This document shows, in pieces, positions 11,701 to 24,530 of a stretch of DNA of 64,000 nucleotides. Position 1 is the first letter of the stretch. Every line of letters begins with the position of its first letter. Under the pieces are notes generated by a model. The model was given only the letters and a program-made list of their open reading frames with translations. It was not told the DNA's origin and did no database searches. The position numbers were made by a program, and so were the translations under genes. The stretch comes from Setoptus koraiensis (taxonomy: Eukaryota; Arthropoda), in the NCBI GenBank assembly GCA_048013815.1, contig CM106585.1, positions 20,646,001 through 20,710,000 on the forward strand. Direction: 5' to 3'.

Positions 11701-13462
11701 AGAGATTGTGCAGTAAAGAACACAGTACGGATAACGGTTTGTCGGGTAAGCTCGGCGCGTCGCAAGCGAAAACAACCACACAACGCATATACATCTATGT
11801 GTATGGATATACAATATAAATATATGTGTCATTGTTGATTGTTGTTGGCACAACTTGGTCGATCCGCCGCCGCCGCCAATGTTAATGGCAAATTAACCGT
11901 TGGCCGGCCAATTTATAACGCCAATGGTTGTTGTCGGTTGTTGCCGGTTGTTGGCGGTCGTTGGAGGTCGTGGGGCCCGGCGTGCGTGCCAAATAATGCG
12001 CGATGCACATGCGATGTGTCATCAAATGTGTTTGTGTCACACAAATTCAATCACACAGTTAGTATAAGTGTTAGCATAATAACATAATAGCGCCAGCCGA
12101 GAGAGCCACACCGAATAGATTACCAGATTAAGAGGGGGCCAATTATTATTTGAGAGGGGCCATGAATTTGCCAGAGGCGGGCCCCAATTGGGCGCCCTTT
12201 GTTTCTAAGCTGCAAAGTGGCGCCTCTCTGCCTCTCTGGCTCTCCGCCTCTCCAACTGTCTAACCGTTAGCCGTCTAACGAGCTTAACAGCTTGCGAGCC
12301 TCATTAGATAATATGCGCCTGTTTGTGTCGTGCGTGTGCGTGTGTGTGCTGTTAAGAGCGCGGATAATGAGGCCATCATTATCAACAATTGGCCAAATGT
12401 CAGCCTGACTCGGATTGTTTTAGCCGCTGTTAGCCGCTTGTAGCCCGTTCAAGCCACTTTTGGCCAGTCACTAGCGCCCCAATTCAGATAGATATCGGTG
12501 CAAAGCAGTGGTGATAATAGGCACCCATTGCGAAGCAAAATACGCGCCAATTATCCGATCTCACTGATTTGTCATTGTCTGGCTCGGCCGGCGACACTTG
12601 TGTTCGCAAATAGACGCTGTTGGCACTTTTGACTTTTGGCTCGCCAGCTCGCACTGTCAAACGCACTGTTTGGCGGACGGGCCGGACGGGCCGGCCAAAC
12701 GGACGGACGGGCGGCGCAACACGCTAATTTAGCGTCGCCAAATGCGCCAATGTTGCAAACGGATAACCGACAGCTGACCGCTCTGACAGCCCGCCAGCGG
12801 CTCGCTAGCAGTGACTCGCTAGTTTGAGTTGCAAAGCGCGACACTCACATATACAGTGGGCATCGCGCCGACAGACCTGTCGGCGCCCCCGTCGGGCCGG
12901 CGGAGGCGGCCAAGCGGCGCGCATCACATCCAATCAAACGGCCCCTTTGTCGTGGGCGCACGGGCCTGTCGAGCGGGCGGCGCCGTCCCGCGCCAACACA
13001 TAACGGTGCATAAGGACAAAAAGCAATCATTAGCGCTGGTTATCTCATTAATATTCACGCGTGCTCGCCCGATTACATCATAGCGGGCCGGGATTAGCGC
13101 GCCGGGGCGCATAGCAATGAGCGCAACACCCTGGCAGCGTCTTGCCAGCCAGTGCGCCCGGCGCAGTAAGCGCGGCACGCTTAGCTGTGCTAACTGTGCC
13201 GACAGCGACGGCCTGTGCAACTGGCGAATGTCTGCGCCGAATTGCAAGCCCCAATCGCGCCCAAATTTCGAAATCCGGCGCCGTTGTGCATAAATGTGCC
13301 AGATGACTGCACGGCCGGCATGCACTTGTGCGCAGTGAGCGGCAAAATATGCCACCATGGCTGGCGAAATGTCACAAAATGAATGAACGTAACCAAAAAT
13401 CAACCGCTAGTGGGTGCCGCCGACTAATAGGCGCGCGGTCTAGCCGACGCTCACACAGCCGG

Positions 13463-13525
13463 CCGGCCCGCACTCGATCGGCAGGCCCGCACTTGATCGG
13501 CCGGGCCGCACTCGATTGGTCGGGC
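13463..13525. repeat. GC-rich array, about 20-base unit, three copies
   Basis: Three diverged copies of a GCCCGCACTCGATCGGC-type unit in the GC-rich tract. Confidence 0.65.
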
Positions 13526-14227
13526 CGGCGGTGGATCGGGCACATCGGGCTGCTGCGGCTCGCACGCATTAGTGAGCGGCTTTTTGCGGTTTCGCACCGG
13601 GCACGGGTCGGTGTGCGGGGCGCGATGCGGAGCACCCGGCCAAATGACTGCAAGTATCGCAAGTGAGACGAGTATCGCGACAGTATCCGCTGCCGGGTGC
13701 GCGCTCGGGCGCTCCGGTGCCCGCACCGGCCAAATTGATAGCTGGCGGACAGGCGGCCGTCGGTCGGTGGCTGCGTCGGGCGGCGGTGCCCGCAGAGGGG
13801 TGCTTATTTACGCTCGAGCGGGCTCTTTGTAGACAGCGGCGTGCGAGTTGTCAACGTTTGCAGCGCATGAATGCAGTTCCTATCTGCACTACATGTAACT
13901 ACTGTAGCATACACACACACGAGCCGATAAGACGACTCTGGCGCCATTTTAAAGCCCCCGCAGCGGGGCCCGGCCCGAATTAGGGCCCCTCTGCAGTGAG
14001 TGTGCGGTGGCGGGCTTGCGTCGGGTCTGGCGAGCGGCAATTGTTATTATAAATTGCGGCGCGTAATGCTGACTGGCGAGACAAAACTCGCTGGTGCAAG
14101 TGGCGCAAATGGAAATGGCGTGGCGCGACTCGCGCGGCTAAAAATGGCAGCCAGTGGATGACGCTAAGTAAACTGGATCAGTCGCCGTCGCTTGCTTGTT
14201 GTGGGGCGCCCAGTATTAACTGGGCTG

Positions 14228-14325
14228 CCGGCGGATCAGCGGACTGGCTAGTCGGCGGACTGGCTTGTCGGCGGATCGGCGGACTGGCGGGTCGGCGGAT
14301 CGGCGGACTGGCGGGTCGGCGGATA
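14228..14325. repeat. GCGGATCGGCGGACTGG tandem array
   Basis: Tandem copies of a roughly 24-base unit built from GTCGGCGGATCGGCGGACTG. The two right-hand copies are essentially identical and the left ones diverged. It opens several frames on the minus strand that look like long ORFs but are just this repeat. Confidence 0.85.
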
Positions 14326-15228
14326 TCTCGGCCGACGCACCGAGGGATGTGCAGCGCGGGAAATGTGCAGAGATAGCGGCGCGCGGATACCCGGCAGCGG
14401 CGCATAAAAATAACTGGCTGGCAGCGTAATAAGTGGGGGCCTCTCATCAGGTGCACACATGAATGGGTCGGCGCAGTGTGCGGCGCAGACGTATGCAGAT
14501 TATGATTATTGGCGCCAGTGAGCCGTGATGGTGCTGGCACGGCGCGCACAGTCACTGCACAGCCAGTGGGCCAGTCGATGTAGACGGCTTGATATCGGGC
14601 TTGCCATTTCGCCCAGATCACCTACATCATTTACATGCGCGCGCGAGCATCACGCGCCACTTGCATGATTGTGCGAAAAAATAAACATAAAGTAAAACGC
14701 GCTCGCCTAATGGCCCAACTGTGCCCGCTCGGCGCTGGCCAGGCGCCTCCTCCGATGGGGCCCAATCGGGGCCTCCGAATCGGGCCAACGATCGAGCGAG
14801 CCAGCGGCCCCATCGAGCTCGGCAGACTGGATTATATATGGCGAGTGGATGCGATCCGACACGAGTGATATCCACTCGGCAAATTGCAATTGTTACTGGC
14901 TGGCAGTTTGCGCTCGCTCGCTGGCAAACTGGAAAGTTGCAACTTGCAACAGCAGTCTTGACCACGAGTGGCGCTTGCATCGCAAACAATTTGATTATTT
15001 CGTCTTGTCTTCGCTGTTGTTCACAACTGGCTGTTTTGCATGCCGCGAATTTGCATTTGCAGCCGCCATTTACATTTGCCAGCCACGAGCAATCATCATG
15101 CCTAATGCGCACCAACAGCGCCCGCCGGAGTTACACGTGTAAGCCAAGGCAAGCGAGCCAAAAATCGACAATCCATCAATTATCCAAACTAATGGTTTTG
15201 TTGTTTGCGCGCCACCGAGCCACCTAGC

Positions 15229-15310
15229 TCGCTCCCTTCTCGCTCCCTTCTCGCTCCCTTTTCCGTCTCACTCGTCCGCTCCCTTTTCGCTCCGTCTCAC
15301 TCGGCCGCTC
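15229..15310. repeat. Pyrimidine-rich CTCGCTCCCTT array
   Basis: Tandem CTCGCTCCCTT and CGTCTCACTCG units, strongly pyrimidine-biased on the plus strand. Confidence 0.75.
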
Positions 15311-18000
15311 CGTCCCGCCGTCCGCTCGGATCGGCCCGTCCGCTCAGCTCGACCCGCGCGACCCGTGCCACTTGAGCGACCCGTGCCACCGAACAAACTG
15401 TCTGGTCGCCAATTTCGCCTGTCGTGCCGTCAATGGCCTGTTGCCAGCGACCGACAAACGACCGCGAGTGAAATTCGTCGTCAGCACCATTGGCCACACG
15501 TGCTGGCCCCCGTGTCACCTGAGTGGCCCCCGCAAAACGGCAATTTCGATAAGTGAACGCACCAGCGAATGGGCGATGCTGAGCGGGACAAACCGGCCCG
15601 TTTGTGCGAGTGGCCGCGTTCGAGGCGCCGGTGCCAGTTGCCAATGGCGAATCGGCGATCGGCAATTGGCAGCGGGCGGCGGGCGGCGAGCGGCGAGCGG
15701 CGAGCGCAACAAACAAAAGATAATTATCTGCGCTCGAATATCATGTCGGCGATCAGTTGCGGGCCGATTGTATCCGTGCCATTCATTCAGTGGGTACATA
15801 GAGCGAAACATAGCGACTGATTGCCTTGGCCGTGTCATCGGTCGGTATGTCGCGAGTGGCGACACTTGCAGCGGCGCAACATCCCGTGTTGGCCCACTTG
15901 ACACCTATGAGCAAATATTTACTCTTGGCCCCACTTGGCCCCACGTGGTCCCGTGCTCTCGCTTGTCGCGCACACACCGAGCGATTGGATGAGATATGCT
16001 GCGCGATTGGGTGCGATACCTGCGCGACCAAGGGCAGATTGGTGCGCATGGATCTTATTGAAAAATCCCACTGGATCTCACTGAAAAGTCCCAATGCGCC
16101 ACTGTGATGATATTTCGGGGAGGGGGCGATATTTTCGCAGGCCGTTATATCGCGATGTATTGGCCAACAAGTTAGCTTGCACAGCTCACCGGCACACTGG
16201 GGCTCACATCGGCTCACATCGGCTGGCACATCGCAGCGAGGCCCCGGATAAAAGGTGAGCCGAGCGAGGGATCAAGTGGGCTCAAGTGGGGCCCTCGCAC
16301 AGGTGACTCGGTTTGTTTACTAACGGTCGGTGTGCCGTTCGCTCGTTTGCTATTGTGCGGGGGCGCCATTTGCGGGCCGTATTAAGCCAGCGCTGAGCCG
16401 CTTGCAGCGCCCCGGTGGCTGATACGTCGCTGATAGCACACGCCACTGGGGCCCGCAGTGTCGCCGTTAATGGGTATTAACCATGCTTATCCAGCCACAT
16501 AGATATGCCATATATTATTATTATATATTATCTGGGCCGGCCAGCTAACGCTGCACAAGCGACCGTTAGTATACCGTTAGTATAGTATAGTAACGCTGGC
16601 GCGACGGCAATTGGGGGCGACGTATTAAAGTTGCCAATATACGCCAGTTGTAAGTGATATGGCCAAGTGATGGCTCGACGTCGCTGTTGCTGGCAGCCTG
16701 TGAGTCAGAGAGCCTCGCGAGCCTCGCTTAAACGGGCCCACAATGGCTCGGTATAAATGACCTGGGCCTCATTAAGCGCTGAGCTTGGCGCGCACTTTCA
16801 ATTGGGCCGAGGCGTCTCGAAAGAGATTCGCCCCAAAAGAGATTGTCATTTGTCGGCGAGCAAACAGTATAGCGCGCCGTGTTTGCACGGCGTGTATACT
16901 GTCACAATGATATTGTCACAACGATACACAGTCGATATATTGCAACAATAATAATCTCGCACGTCCCACCGACCAACGCATCGGGGCCCCATACACGGCA
17001 TAATATACCGCCGGTATCACATACCGGGTATATGTGACACCGCCGGTGTGTATGCCGGTATATAGCAGTGTTTATGGCAGATATTGCCGAGTCGTGTTGC
17101 ATCTCGTGCTCGGGATGCACGCTTGCACCCGGGCGTATCTCGGCGTATTCGAGGTATTCGAGGGGCCCGCCATTCAGGCCGGCCAAATCTGGCTGTGGCG
17201 CGTGCTGGCCGGATATTTGCAAACAAACACTGCCACTGTAACAAACAGCCAACTGCACTAATACTATAACCTATCCACCCGCCGGCCCGCGAAATGGATG
17301 GGCCGACAAACAAAAGACAAACTAGAGCCGACTGGCGCCACCAGAGAGTGTAACCACTCTCATTACTTCACATCCATCAGATACGACTCATTGGGTGCCA
17401 GTCGAAGCGCGCCATTTGTTGTTGTCGCCCCCGCCGGCCGGTGGGGGCGCATCCGTTAACCTAAACACGGGCGGCGGCTGCCCGATGCCCGATCCGTCAG
17501 CGGCAGCCGCCGCAGTGGAGCGACATCGAGCAGCGTCCGGTTTGGGGCCGGTCGCCAGCATGGCTGGCAGCGGGCCCCATTTGAGGTCGCATCACGTCAG
17601 CTGGCCGTCACCGGCTCGACCCTGAGCGGATGGCGCAAATCGACCGGAAGCGGCGCCCCGTGTTGATTGATTCACCTGTTGTGGATGTTGCTGTTGTTGT
17701 CGTTGCTGCTGTTGTTGTCGTTGCTGTTGTCGGCTCACAGCGGCACGGCCTGTCACCCGCGCACAGGAAGTGCATCATTGCACAGCAACTCGGCACCCTG
17801 TCGATTGTGTCAGGCGGGCCCCATTCTAATTTGCACACACTAGACACACCGATATGTGACACAGCGGCCGGCTTTAGACAGATTGCAGATTGCGTAATCA
17901 ACGTGGCGCACAATTCAATTGATGCCGGCGACTGCTGCACAATCTCGCAACCGCACCGCGCTTGTCAGCTCAATTTGGCCAGCTCAATCTGCTCAGCTAA

Positions 18001-18042
18001 CTTCAGGTAACTTCAGGTAACTTCAGGTAACTTCAGGTAACT
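18001..18042. repeat. Perfect 10-base array containing splice-donor-like CAGGTAA
   Basis: Four exact tandem copies of CTTCAGGTAA followed by CTG. Each copy contains CAG/GTAA, a plus-strand 5' splice site consensus. Confidence 0.9.
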
Positions 18043-18074
18043 GTATTCTGGCGAGCTGCTCACTCCGCCGGGCG

Positions 18075-18147
18075 CAGTTACTCAGCAGTGACTCGCCAGC
18101 AGTGACTCGGCGGCAGTGACTCGCCAGCAGTGACTCGCCAGCAGTGA
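18075..18147. repeat. CAGCAGTGACTCGC array
   Basis: About five copies of a 14-15 base unit (GCAGTGACTCGCCA), lying just beyond the CTTCAGGTAA array. Confidence 0.85.
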
Positions 18148-18566
18148 GCGAATGACGTAACAGTCAACTCATCAGACGACACCACACTCACCTGAGCTGA
18201 GGTCATTGTGCGTCATCATTCTTTTTTTCCGGCGGCTCAATGTTGTCAACTCGCCGGGCCGCTGTTGCCGGCGACGTGTCCCCCCGAATTGACGTGCCCA
18301 CACTCACTCAGTCGCTTGCACTCGCTGGCTTGACGTGAGTGAGTCACGACATCGACAAATTAATGGGGCCCCTCGTTCGCACTCGAGCTGCAGTCATGCA
18401 CAAATTATCGCTCGTAGCACTCTAACACTCTGCTGCTACACGAGCGATGTCACCGTGTATCGGCTGATACGCGCTGCACAACACGGTGCGCTCGACACGC
18501 TCGTGACGCGTCGGCCAGCCACATGCAACCGTCTTAAATTGATTTATTCTGATTTTGAGCACGCGC

Positions 18567-18650
18567 CGGGCCCCATTTGCATGGGTGCCAGTTTGCGGGG
18601 CCCCATTTGCGTTGGCGCCAGTTTGTGGGGCCCCGTTTGCGTTGGTTTGA
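18567..18650. repeat. Array of about 30-base units centred on GGGGCCCC
   Basis: Three tandem copies of a unit reading GGGGCCCCATTTGCGTTGG followed by CGCCAGTTTG. The same pieces (GGGGCCCCATTTG, GGCGCCAGTT) occur singly elsewhere in the tract. Confidence 0.85.
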
Positions 18651-19790
18651 GCGGCCCCAAGCTCGCCATCATGCACTAAACGCGCACATAAAAATTATCA
18701 TTGATGGCAGCCACTTTTGCTGGCTGGCTTAACACATTTTACCTGGCGAAATGGATTCACTATTTCGCCCACACTGTCGTTAGCCACAACGAGCTTAAAA
18801 TTGCCGCTGGGCTGCGGCGTGGGCCCCACCGGTAATTTTAAATCTTGTCACTGGCTCGCTTGTGTGCTGGCGCCCCCTTGTGTGCATATCATCGAGTCGT
18901 CGTTTGCAATCGTCGTTTGTGTCGTGTATCCTGTGTCGTGTGCGCCCATTTGGCCGCACCGGCCGCCTCTATACTTTACAACTTTATACTTTACAACTTT
19001 ATACTATAGACTTATAGTATACAGTATAAGTTATAGCGATTTTTAGTGTAGTTGCCGCTCGGCCCAATGGCCCAAAAATGGGGCCCCGGCGAGCTGGCTG
19101 CCAGCTAACTTGGCCGGGATAAGTGTGTGCGTGCAAACAATTTTTTTAATGCGCCGCCAATGGTTACCAATGGGCCTCGCGCATCAGTTATCGCGAGGCC
19201 CGTTTGTCCCGTTTGCCGTTTGCAGTGCTCATAGAGTGTGCGAAATCTCATTGACACACATGATTTACATGTCCGTCACTTTTGATATACTTTTGATATG
19301 TAACTGTTGTAAAAGCCGGGGCCCCATTTTTGGGCCGAGCCGGCTTTTTTGCTGGCCCGGCCGCTGGCCAGATGGGGCCCCGAGTTGGCTGTTTGTCGTA
19401 TTGCTATTTATAGCATGTATTTATTGTGTGTGTGTGTGTGTCGTCGCAGGGCATATATATTGGCGACACGAACGTTAATTTATTTGCGCAACGGGCACGT
19501 ATTGGCGCAATATTTGCCGTTGCGAGTCGCCACTGTCAACAAAGGCCCACACAATGCCCATTATCCGTGGGGCCCATTATCGTGCGTCGGCGTTGGCGGC
19601 TTGTCGTTGTCGGCGCGTAGCTCGTGACAACAACATAATACACACTGGCATTCATAATAATATATTATTGTATCTGGTCTTGGTGGCGCTGGCCGTTATG
19701 TTGGTTGGTTGGTTGTTGGTGCGCTGTTGTCGCGCAGTGTCGACTTGCAGATGACAGCAGTTGATATCGCAAGATATGCGACCACTGGCG

Positions 19791-19836
19791 CCAGTTGGCA
19801 TCCAGTTGGCATCCAGTTGGCATCCAGTTGGCAAGC
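19791..19836. repeat. 11-base CCAGTTGGCAT array
   Basis: Four tandem copies of CCAGTTGGCAT in the GC-rich tract. Confidence 0.9.
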
Positions 19837-20321
19837 AAAAGCAGATGAGGCGCGAGATTGGCCCGCCAAATTGATGTGTCGCCCCTTTGATACATTTGTT
19901 TCCACATTAGATTTTCCATTCGGCGCCGGCTCGATTTCATTTCCATTTTGTTTGGGGCCCCAAACTGCAGCAGTTTGGCCTGCCATTTCAACAGCTCTTA
20001 GCGTTCGTTGAGCGTTGAACGTTGAGCGGCGGCCTCCAGCAAGCGCGCATTTCAAGCCCCGCTGCCGGATAAATGGAAATCGGCGCTTAAATGAGCCAGG
20101 CGACACATCGGCGCTACATGGTGCGCGCACAAACAAACAGATAAACATCTCGCACTAAATCTTATCTGGGCCCCATCGCGCGTTGCTGGCGCGAGTTCGC
20201 TGCGTCGGAGGCGCGAGTTGCCCGACGAGTCGCTCGGGCCCGGCTCGCCCTCGATCGACAACAACACGGCTGGCGAGCGCCGAAAGGGTATTATGAAAAA
20301 TCACAGATAGTCGCCCGGCGC

Positions 20322-20460
20322 GCGCCCACCGTCGAGCGACCCCGGCACCGACCGTCGAGCACCCGAGCACCGACCGTCGAGCGACCCCGGCACCGACCGC
20401 CGAGCGACCCCGGCACCGACCGCCGAGCACCCGACCGGCCGACCGCCGACGACCGCCAAC
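20322..20460. repeat. ACCGTCGAGCGACCCCGGC minisatellite at the left edge of duplication copy 1
   Basis: Imperfect tandem units built from ACCGTCGAGCGACCCCGGC and ACCGACCGCCGAGCACCC. The left limit of similarity between the two duplicated segments falls inside its GACCGCCGAC right end; copy 2 shows only the last GACCGCCGAC units (about 40475-40500). Confidence 0.8.
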
Positions 20461-21163
20461 AAGCGCCGACAGGCTCGCACGGGCCCGCGCTCTCAGAACT
20501 TTTATAAACGTCGCGATTAATAGTTGGCGTTCGCTCACGGTGCCCGCTATGTGTAATTTATGACTGCCACCATTATGTATTTATAGAGCTGCCATGGCTC
20601 GCGCGTCGTCGGCTGGCCGGCCGCTGGCCGGCAACTAATGCACGCCAGGCGAGATGGACACGACGGGCCCCAGCGGCGCATAATACATTTTTTGATTTGC
20701 CAGTGTTTTGTGTCGCTCGATACTCGGGCCGCTTCGGGCCCCAATATCGGCTAGACGCTGCCCTGTGTTTGTGCGCCCTCTGCCTGGCCGGCAACTGCAC
20801 TTCTGAAACATGGACTGCCCATGGCCGGGCCATAACTGGGCCGCGGAGAGCGGGCCCCCGCAACGCACTGCGCGGGCCGAGTTGTAAATAATTTATAATT
20901 CGCCTATTTTCGGTAGGCTCACGCAATATCCTTAGACGTCTCAGTGTGAGATTCTCAGACGAAACAGAAGCGGCAGCTGTTGTGCACACTGCGCGGCTCT
21001 CTCGGCGGCAATGGCCGCAATCGCGCCGCCGGTCGCATCGTTTCGGGCCCCAATGCCCCCACAGCCCGATACCAAAAGTACCCCGACCAACCGAGCGCGG
21101 CTGGCGTAGCGTGCTTTCAATGGACGCACCCAGGCTTGGTGGCAAATGAATAGCTGGATATGG

Positions 21164-21204
21164 TTTGGTGAATGAATTGCCAAAATGGCAATTCATTCAC
21201 CAAA
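21164..21204. repeat. Perfect 19-base inverted repeat with 3-base loop
   Basis: Left arm TTTGGTGAATGAATTGCCA (21164-21182), loop AAA, right arm the exact reverse complement (21186-21204). It lies in a piece of about 275 bases that copy 2 of the duplication lacks. Confidence 0.95.
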
Positions 21205-22351
21205 TTCAGCAAATTTGCCGCATTTGCTCGCGGGCCGACAACACCGACAGCGGCAAATGGATGCGGCGCGGATGCAACGCGGGTAAAGTGTGGAATGGGG
21301 CCCGTCCGCGTGCGTGTGTCGCGCGAACGCGATGACAAATGAATGAATTTGGCCTCGCGTCGTGTAGCGCAATTATTCATACCGCAATTGGCGCATCGCA
21401 AGTGTCCCGTTGGCTGCAAAATGGGCCAGATTGCGCCAGCTACAACGGGCCTCATATTGCGCCCCTATTGGCTTATTACTCAAACGTATTAGCCTGACTG
21501 GTGGTATCTTTCGAACAGATATCGCAATCATGACATTATATTGTCCACTAATTTGGCCTGATAAATGGGCGCCCATTTTTCCCGATTTTCTCATTTTTCA
21601 TTGCTGCATGGCACCCGTGTAAATAGTGAATGGCAAGCAAAAATAGCTGCAAATAGTGGCCCAGTCAATGGGCCCCAGTTAGTGGGCACACTGTGCACAC
21701 TGTGCACAGACCAACAATCTCCTGGCAAGAAATGAATTGAACTGAGCAATGTGTGCGCGCTTGTGGGGCCCACAACCATTGTTGTCACGAAAATGTTGTG
21801 TCGTCTTTATCCGTCTTGGCGCCAGGCCGAAGTTTAGCCTGGCCGAGCCAATAATGGTGGGCCAATATAAAAGCGCACGGTTCGCTATTATGATGCGGGT
21901 GGCATTGTTGTTGTTGGCGTGCTTGCGTCAGAGATATTGAGCCGGAGCTTGACAGATACTGACAGATATCTCTCAATGGACACTGTCTGACAGTGGCTGT
22001 CAGTCTGACAGTGTCAGAGCCGTTCAAAAATGGATCGCATCATTTCGAGTTGCTGTTGCCATTTGTGCAAGTTTGAGCCAATTGCAATTGTGTCACTGAC
22101 CAGTGGCCAACTGGCCAGTTCGCGTTTCAGTTGCCGTTTCAATTGACGATCTGCCCTGCAGACCAACTGCAACCCTAATTGCAAAACCCTAATTGTTGGC
22201 AATTAGGCTCAGCGCACTTACGGGGCATTTGTCGCTGTCGATAGTTTTAGTTTTGGTTGTTTGTATCGGCCGATATATAAACTGATCGCTGATACAACTC
22301 GTATAACGCGTTTTAAAGCACGAGAGCACTGAGGCCATTTTATCATATTTG

Positions 22352-22430
22352 TGCCACGGATATTTGGGTATCATATATTTGGGTGCCGCATATTTGGGTA
22401 TCATGTATTTGGGTGCTGCATATTTGGGTA
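22352..22430. repeat. CATATTTGGGTATC array, copy 1
   Basis: About five 17-base units around TATTTGGGTATCATATATT. The equivalent array in copy 2 (42058-42115) has fewer units, so its length differs between the two copies. Confidence 0.85.
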
Positions 22431-22928
22431 GGCAGCGGATAAAAGTCAGGCATCATTTCGGTTTTAGTTATTTATCCCGCGCTCTAGCGCCGGCGATCGT
22501 GAATTGATGATTGTGGCCGCCATGGCGAGCTCGCTCACTGCAGTGTTGTCGTGTTGTTGTTGTTGTTGCTGCTGGTGCCCACTGTGAAACAAAACTCCAA
22601 TTGTGCCGCAACAACATTAGCGATCATCATTACTGACTCACTACAACCAGAAAGAAAGCGATAGCGCTCACCATTACGACACACTTATCCCCGCTGGCCC
22701 CACTGGCCTCGCTGGCCTCGTTCTTGTTGTTGGCGAGTCGCCACTGGCGAGCCAAACAACAAGAACTTCTCGAGCTTGAGTTGCAAGTTGCGATTGTTAA
22801 TAGGGTGCCAAATAATCGATTACTTTCCTGTTGCGCCCCACAAAATCATTAACAGAAAATGTGCAATGTTTGACGTAGTGCAAAACCCGTACACACTGCA
22901 CCGGCGCAACCACGGGCGCCTCTACAGC

Positions 22929-23000
22929 TACCCGCCGACAACCGCTACCCGCCGACAACCGCTACCCACTGATGACCGCTACCCAGCGATAACCGCTGAC
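22929..23000. repeat. ACCCGCCGACAACCGCT array
   Basis: Four diverging copies of a 17-base unit, in the part of copy 1 absent from copy 2. Confidence 0.8.
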
Positions 23001-24398
23001 CGGCGGGTTATCGATCATCGGTGCCCACTTCATCAATTGTGGCCTTACCACTGCCAAGTTAGCACAATTGTGGCACCTACGGCCAGCGGGCCGCTTGTAT
23101 CGAGTTGCAAAATGCGCGTGTCAATTGGTACGATTGTGACCCGCTCAATGGAACTGACCAATTGAACTCGGTCACTTTAATTGTTCAACAGATGACCGAC
23201 ACATTCATTGAATGTGTCCACAAGTTCACCAGTGAATAACGCTGACTGGTCAATTCGACACCATAATCATCAATTGCATGATTATCGGGTTATCGGGTTG
23301 TTCGGTTATTCGGTTATTCGGAGGCCCCTGATTAAGTGCTAGTGTCGCTGAAACATTGAACGGCTCAGTGGCCACTGGTTATTATTGTGCCAGCGGTATT
23401 ATGGGCGAAATACTTGCCAAAATGAGCATGATTGATGGGCGCCAAGCAGCGAAATTCGAGTTTGCCAGCGCCACACTGGCCATCATCAGACGGCGGCCCC
23501 ATTATCATCATCACAGTCATCATTTATATTGATTATGAGAGGCGGCAGGATTTATATTGATTATTGTGGCGAGCGGGCCCCCATTAATGGATATGCGACT
23601 GTAACGGATCTGGCGAGCGGCGACAAGCAGTCCAATACATCCCACGCTAATTATATGTACGCTTATATGCGCTCGCATACAAATATTATTATTCTTATTG
23701 CTTTATTATTTTGATATCGCTTTGCGTTGTTTACAGCCTGGCTGTCGGCTGGCCAACAATTTCGCCAGGGGAAATCGTTTGGCCCGAAATGGCGCCGGCT
23801 CGGCTGGCAAGTTGGCCAACGAGAACGGTTTCCAATGTGCGCCGGCTGGTTTTGCGCTCGATCCGCTCGCGAGCCTCACAGGCAGCCATCGCCGGGCCGA
23901 CAGTGGGGCGCGAAAGTGTTTATATCTGCGTCTGGTGTTTTCATTAAAGAGGCTGCTCGTCACTGATATTGGTTTGAGTTTTGTCTGAGCAACTTTTAAC
24001 AGTTGTCTGGCAGTTGGAGCGCAGGTTTGCAGTCGGAATGGGGCGCCGCAGAGCGCCCAGTTAGACAATAGACGAGACGAGAATCGGCAAAAGAAGAGGC
24101 CAGCAACATTCTTGCGAGAAACCAGAGAAGCCGAGGAATCCAGAGAGCAGAGAGAGAGAGAGAAAAAAAAAGTGACGCCGTTTAAATAGACTGACATGAT
24201 TGATGATCTCTTGGCCTGTCTACATATTATTATATCACTCTCTTATCATTCTTTCTTATTTCTGCTCGCGCCCCGCTTTTGGCCGTTGTTTTTCACAGTT
24301 GTACGGCGAGTTATACGGCGAGTTATACAGAAGTCTGACTTGCTTATCACTCGCCAATCTGACTGGCGGCGGCTCGAGTTTCCAATCTCGCGCTCCTC

Positions 24399-24530
24399 AA
24401 CACAACAACAACAACAACAACTACGGCAACAACAGCAACAACAACGGCAGTAACAGCAACAGCGGCACCAGCAACAACAACAGCAGCAACAACAACAGAA
24501 ACAACAACAGCACACACGACAACACATGCA
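24399..24530. repeat. CAA/CAG trinucleotide-rich tract
   Basis: Imperfect CAA/CAG/AAC run. In one plus-strand frame (24200-24643) it reads as an Asn/Ser-rich peptide like the inserts in the real genes, but no flanking domain supports translation. Confidence 0.85.

Larger units (their letters stand above)
11034..20440. other. GC-rich gene-poor tract
   Basis: More than 9 kb with no exon I can defend. Many overlapping open frames occur on both strands, but this follows from the GC-rich, stop-poor composition; none shows a recognised domain. The left end should contain the neurotactin-like promoter and 5' UTR. Features seen are numerous short tandem arrays (listed separately), GT and GA microsatellites near 11120-11150 and 11310-11335, and frequent GGGCCC and GGCGCC palindromes. 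It continues into the duplicated segment at 20441. Confidence 0.6.

Noticed and set aside
12924-13403. Minus-strand frame ending in PFDWM, like the hexapeptide of Caudal homeobox proteins
   Set aside because: The motif is followed directly by a stop, no homeobox sequence lies downstream on the minus strand, and the frame lies in stop-poor GC-rich DNA.
17395-17625. Plus-strand frame rich in Ala, Gly, Pro and Ser
   Set aside because: It reads smoothly, but no domain, convincing splice sites or matching neighbour supports it; GC-rich composition can explain it.
18188-18240. Minus-strand ATG ATG with a good Kozak-like context running into a CAG/GTGAGT donor
   Set aside because: A ten-codon start exon cannot be supported without a next exon, and donor-like strings are common in this tract.
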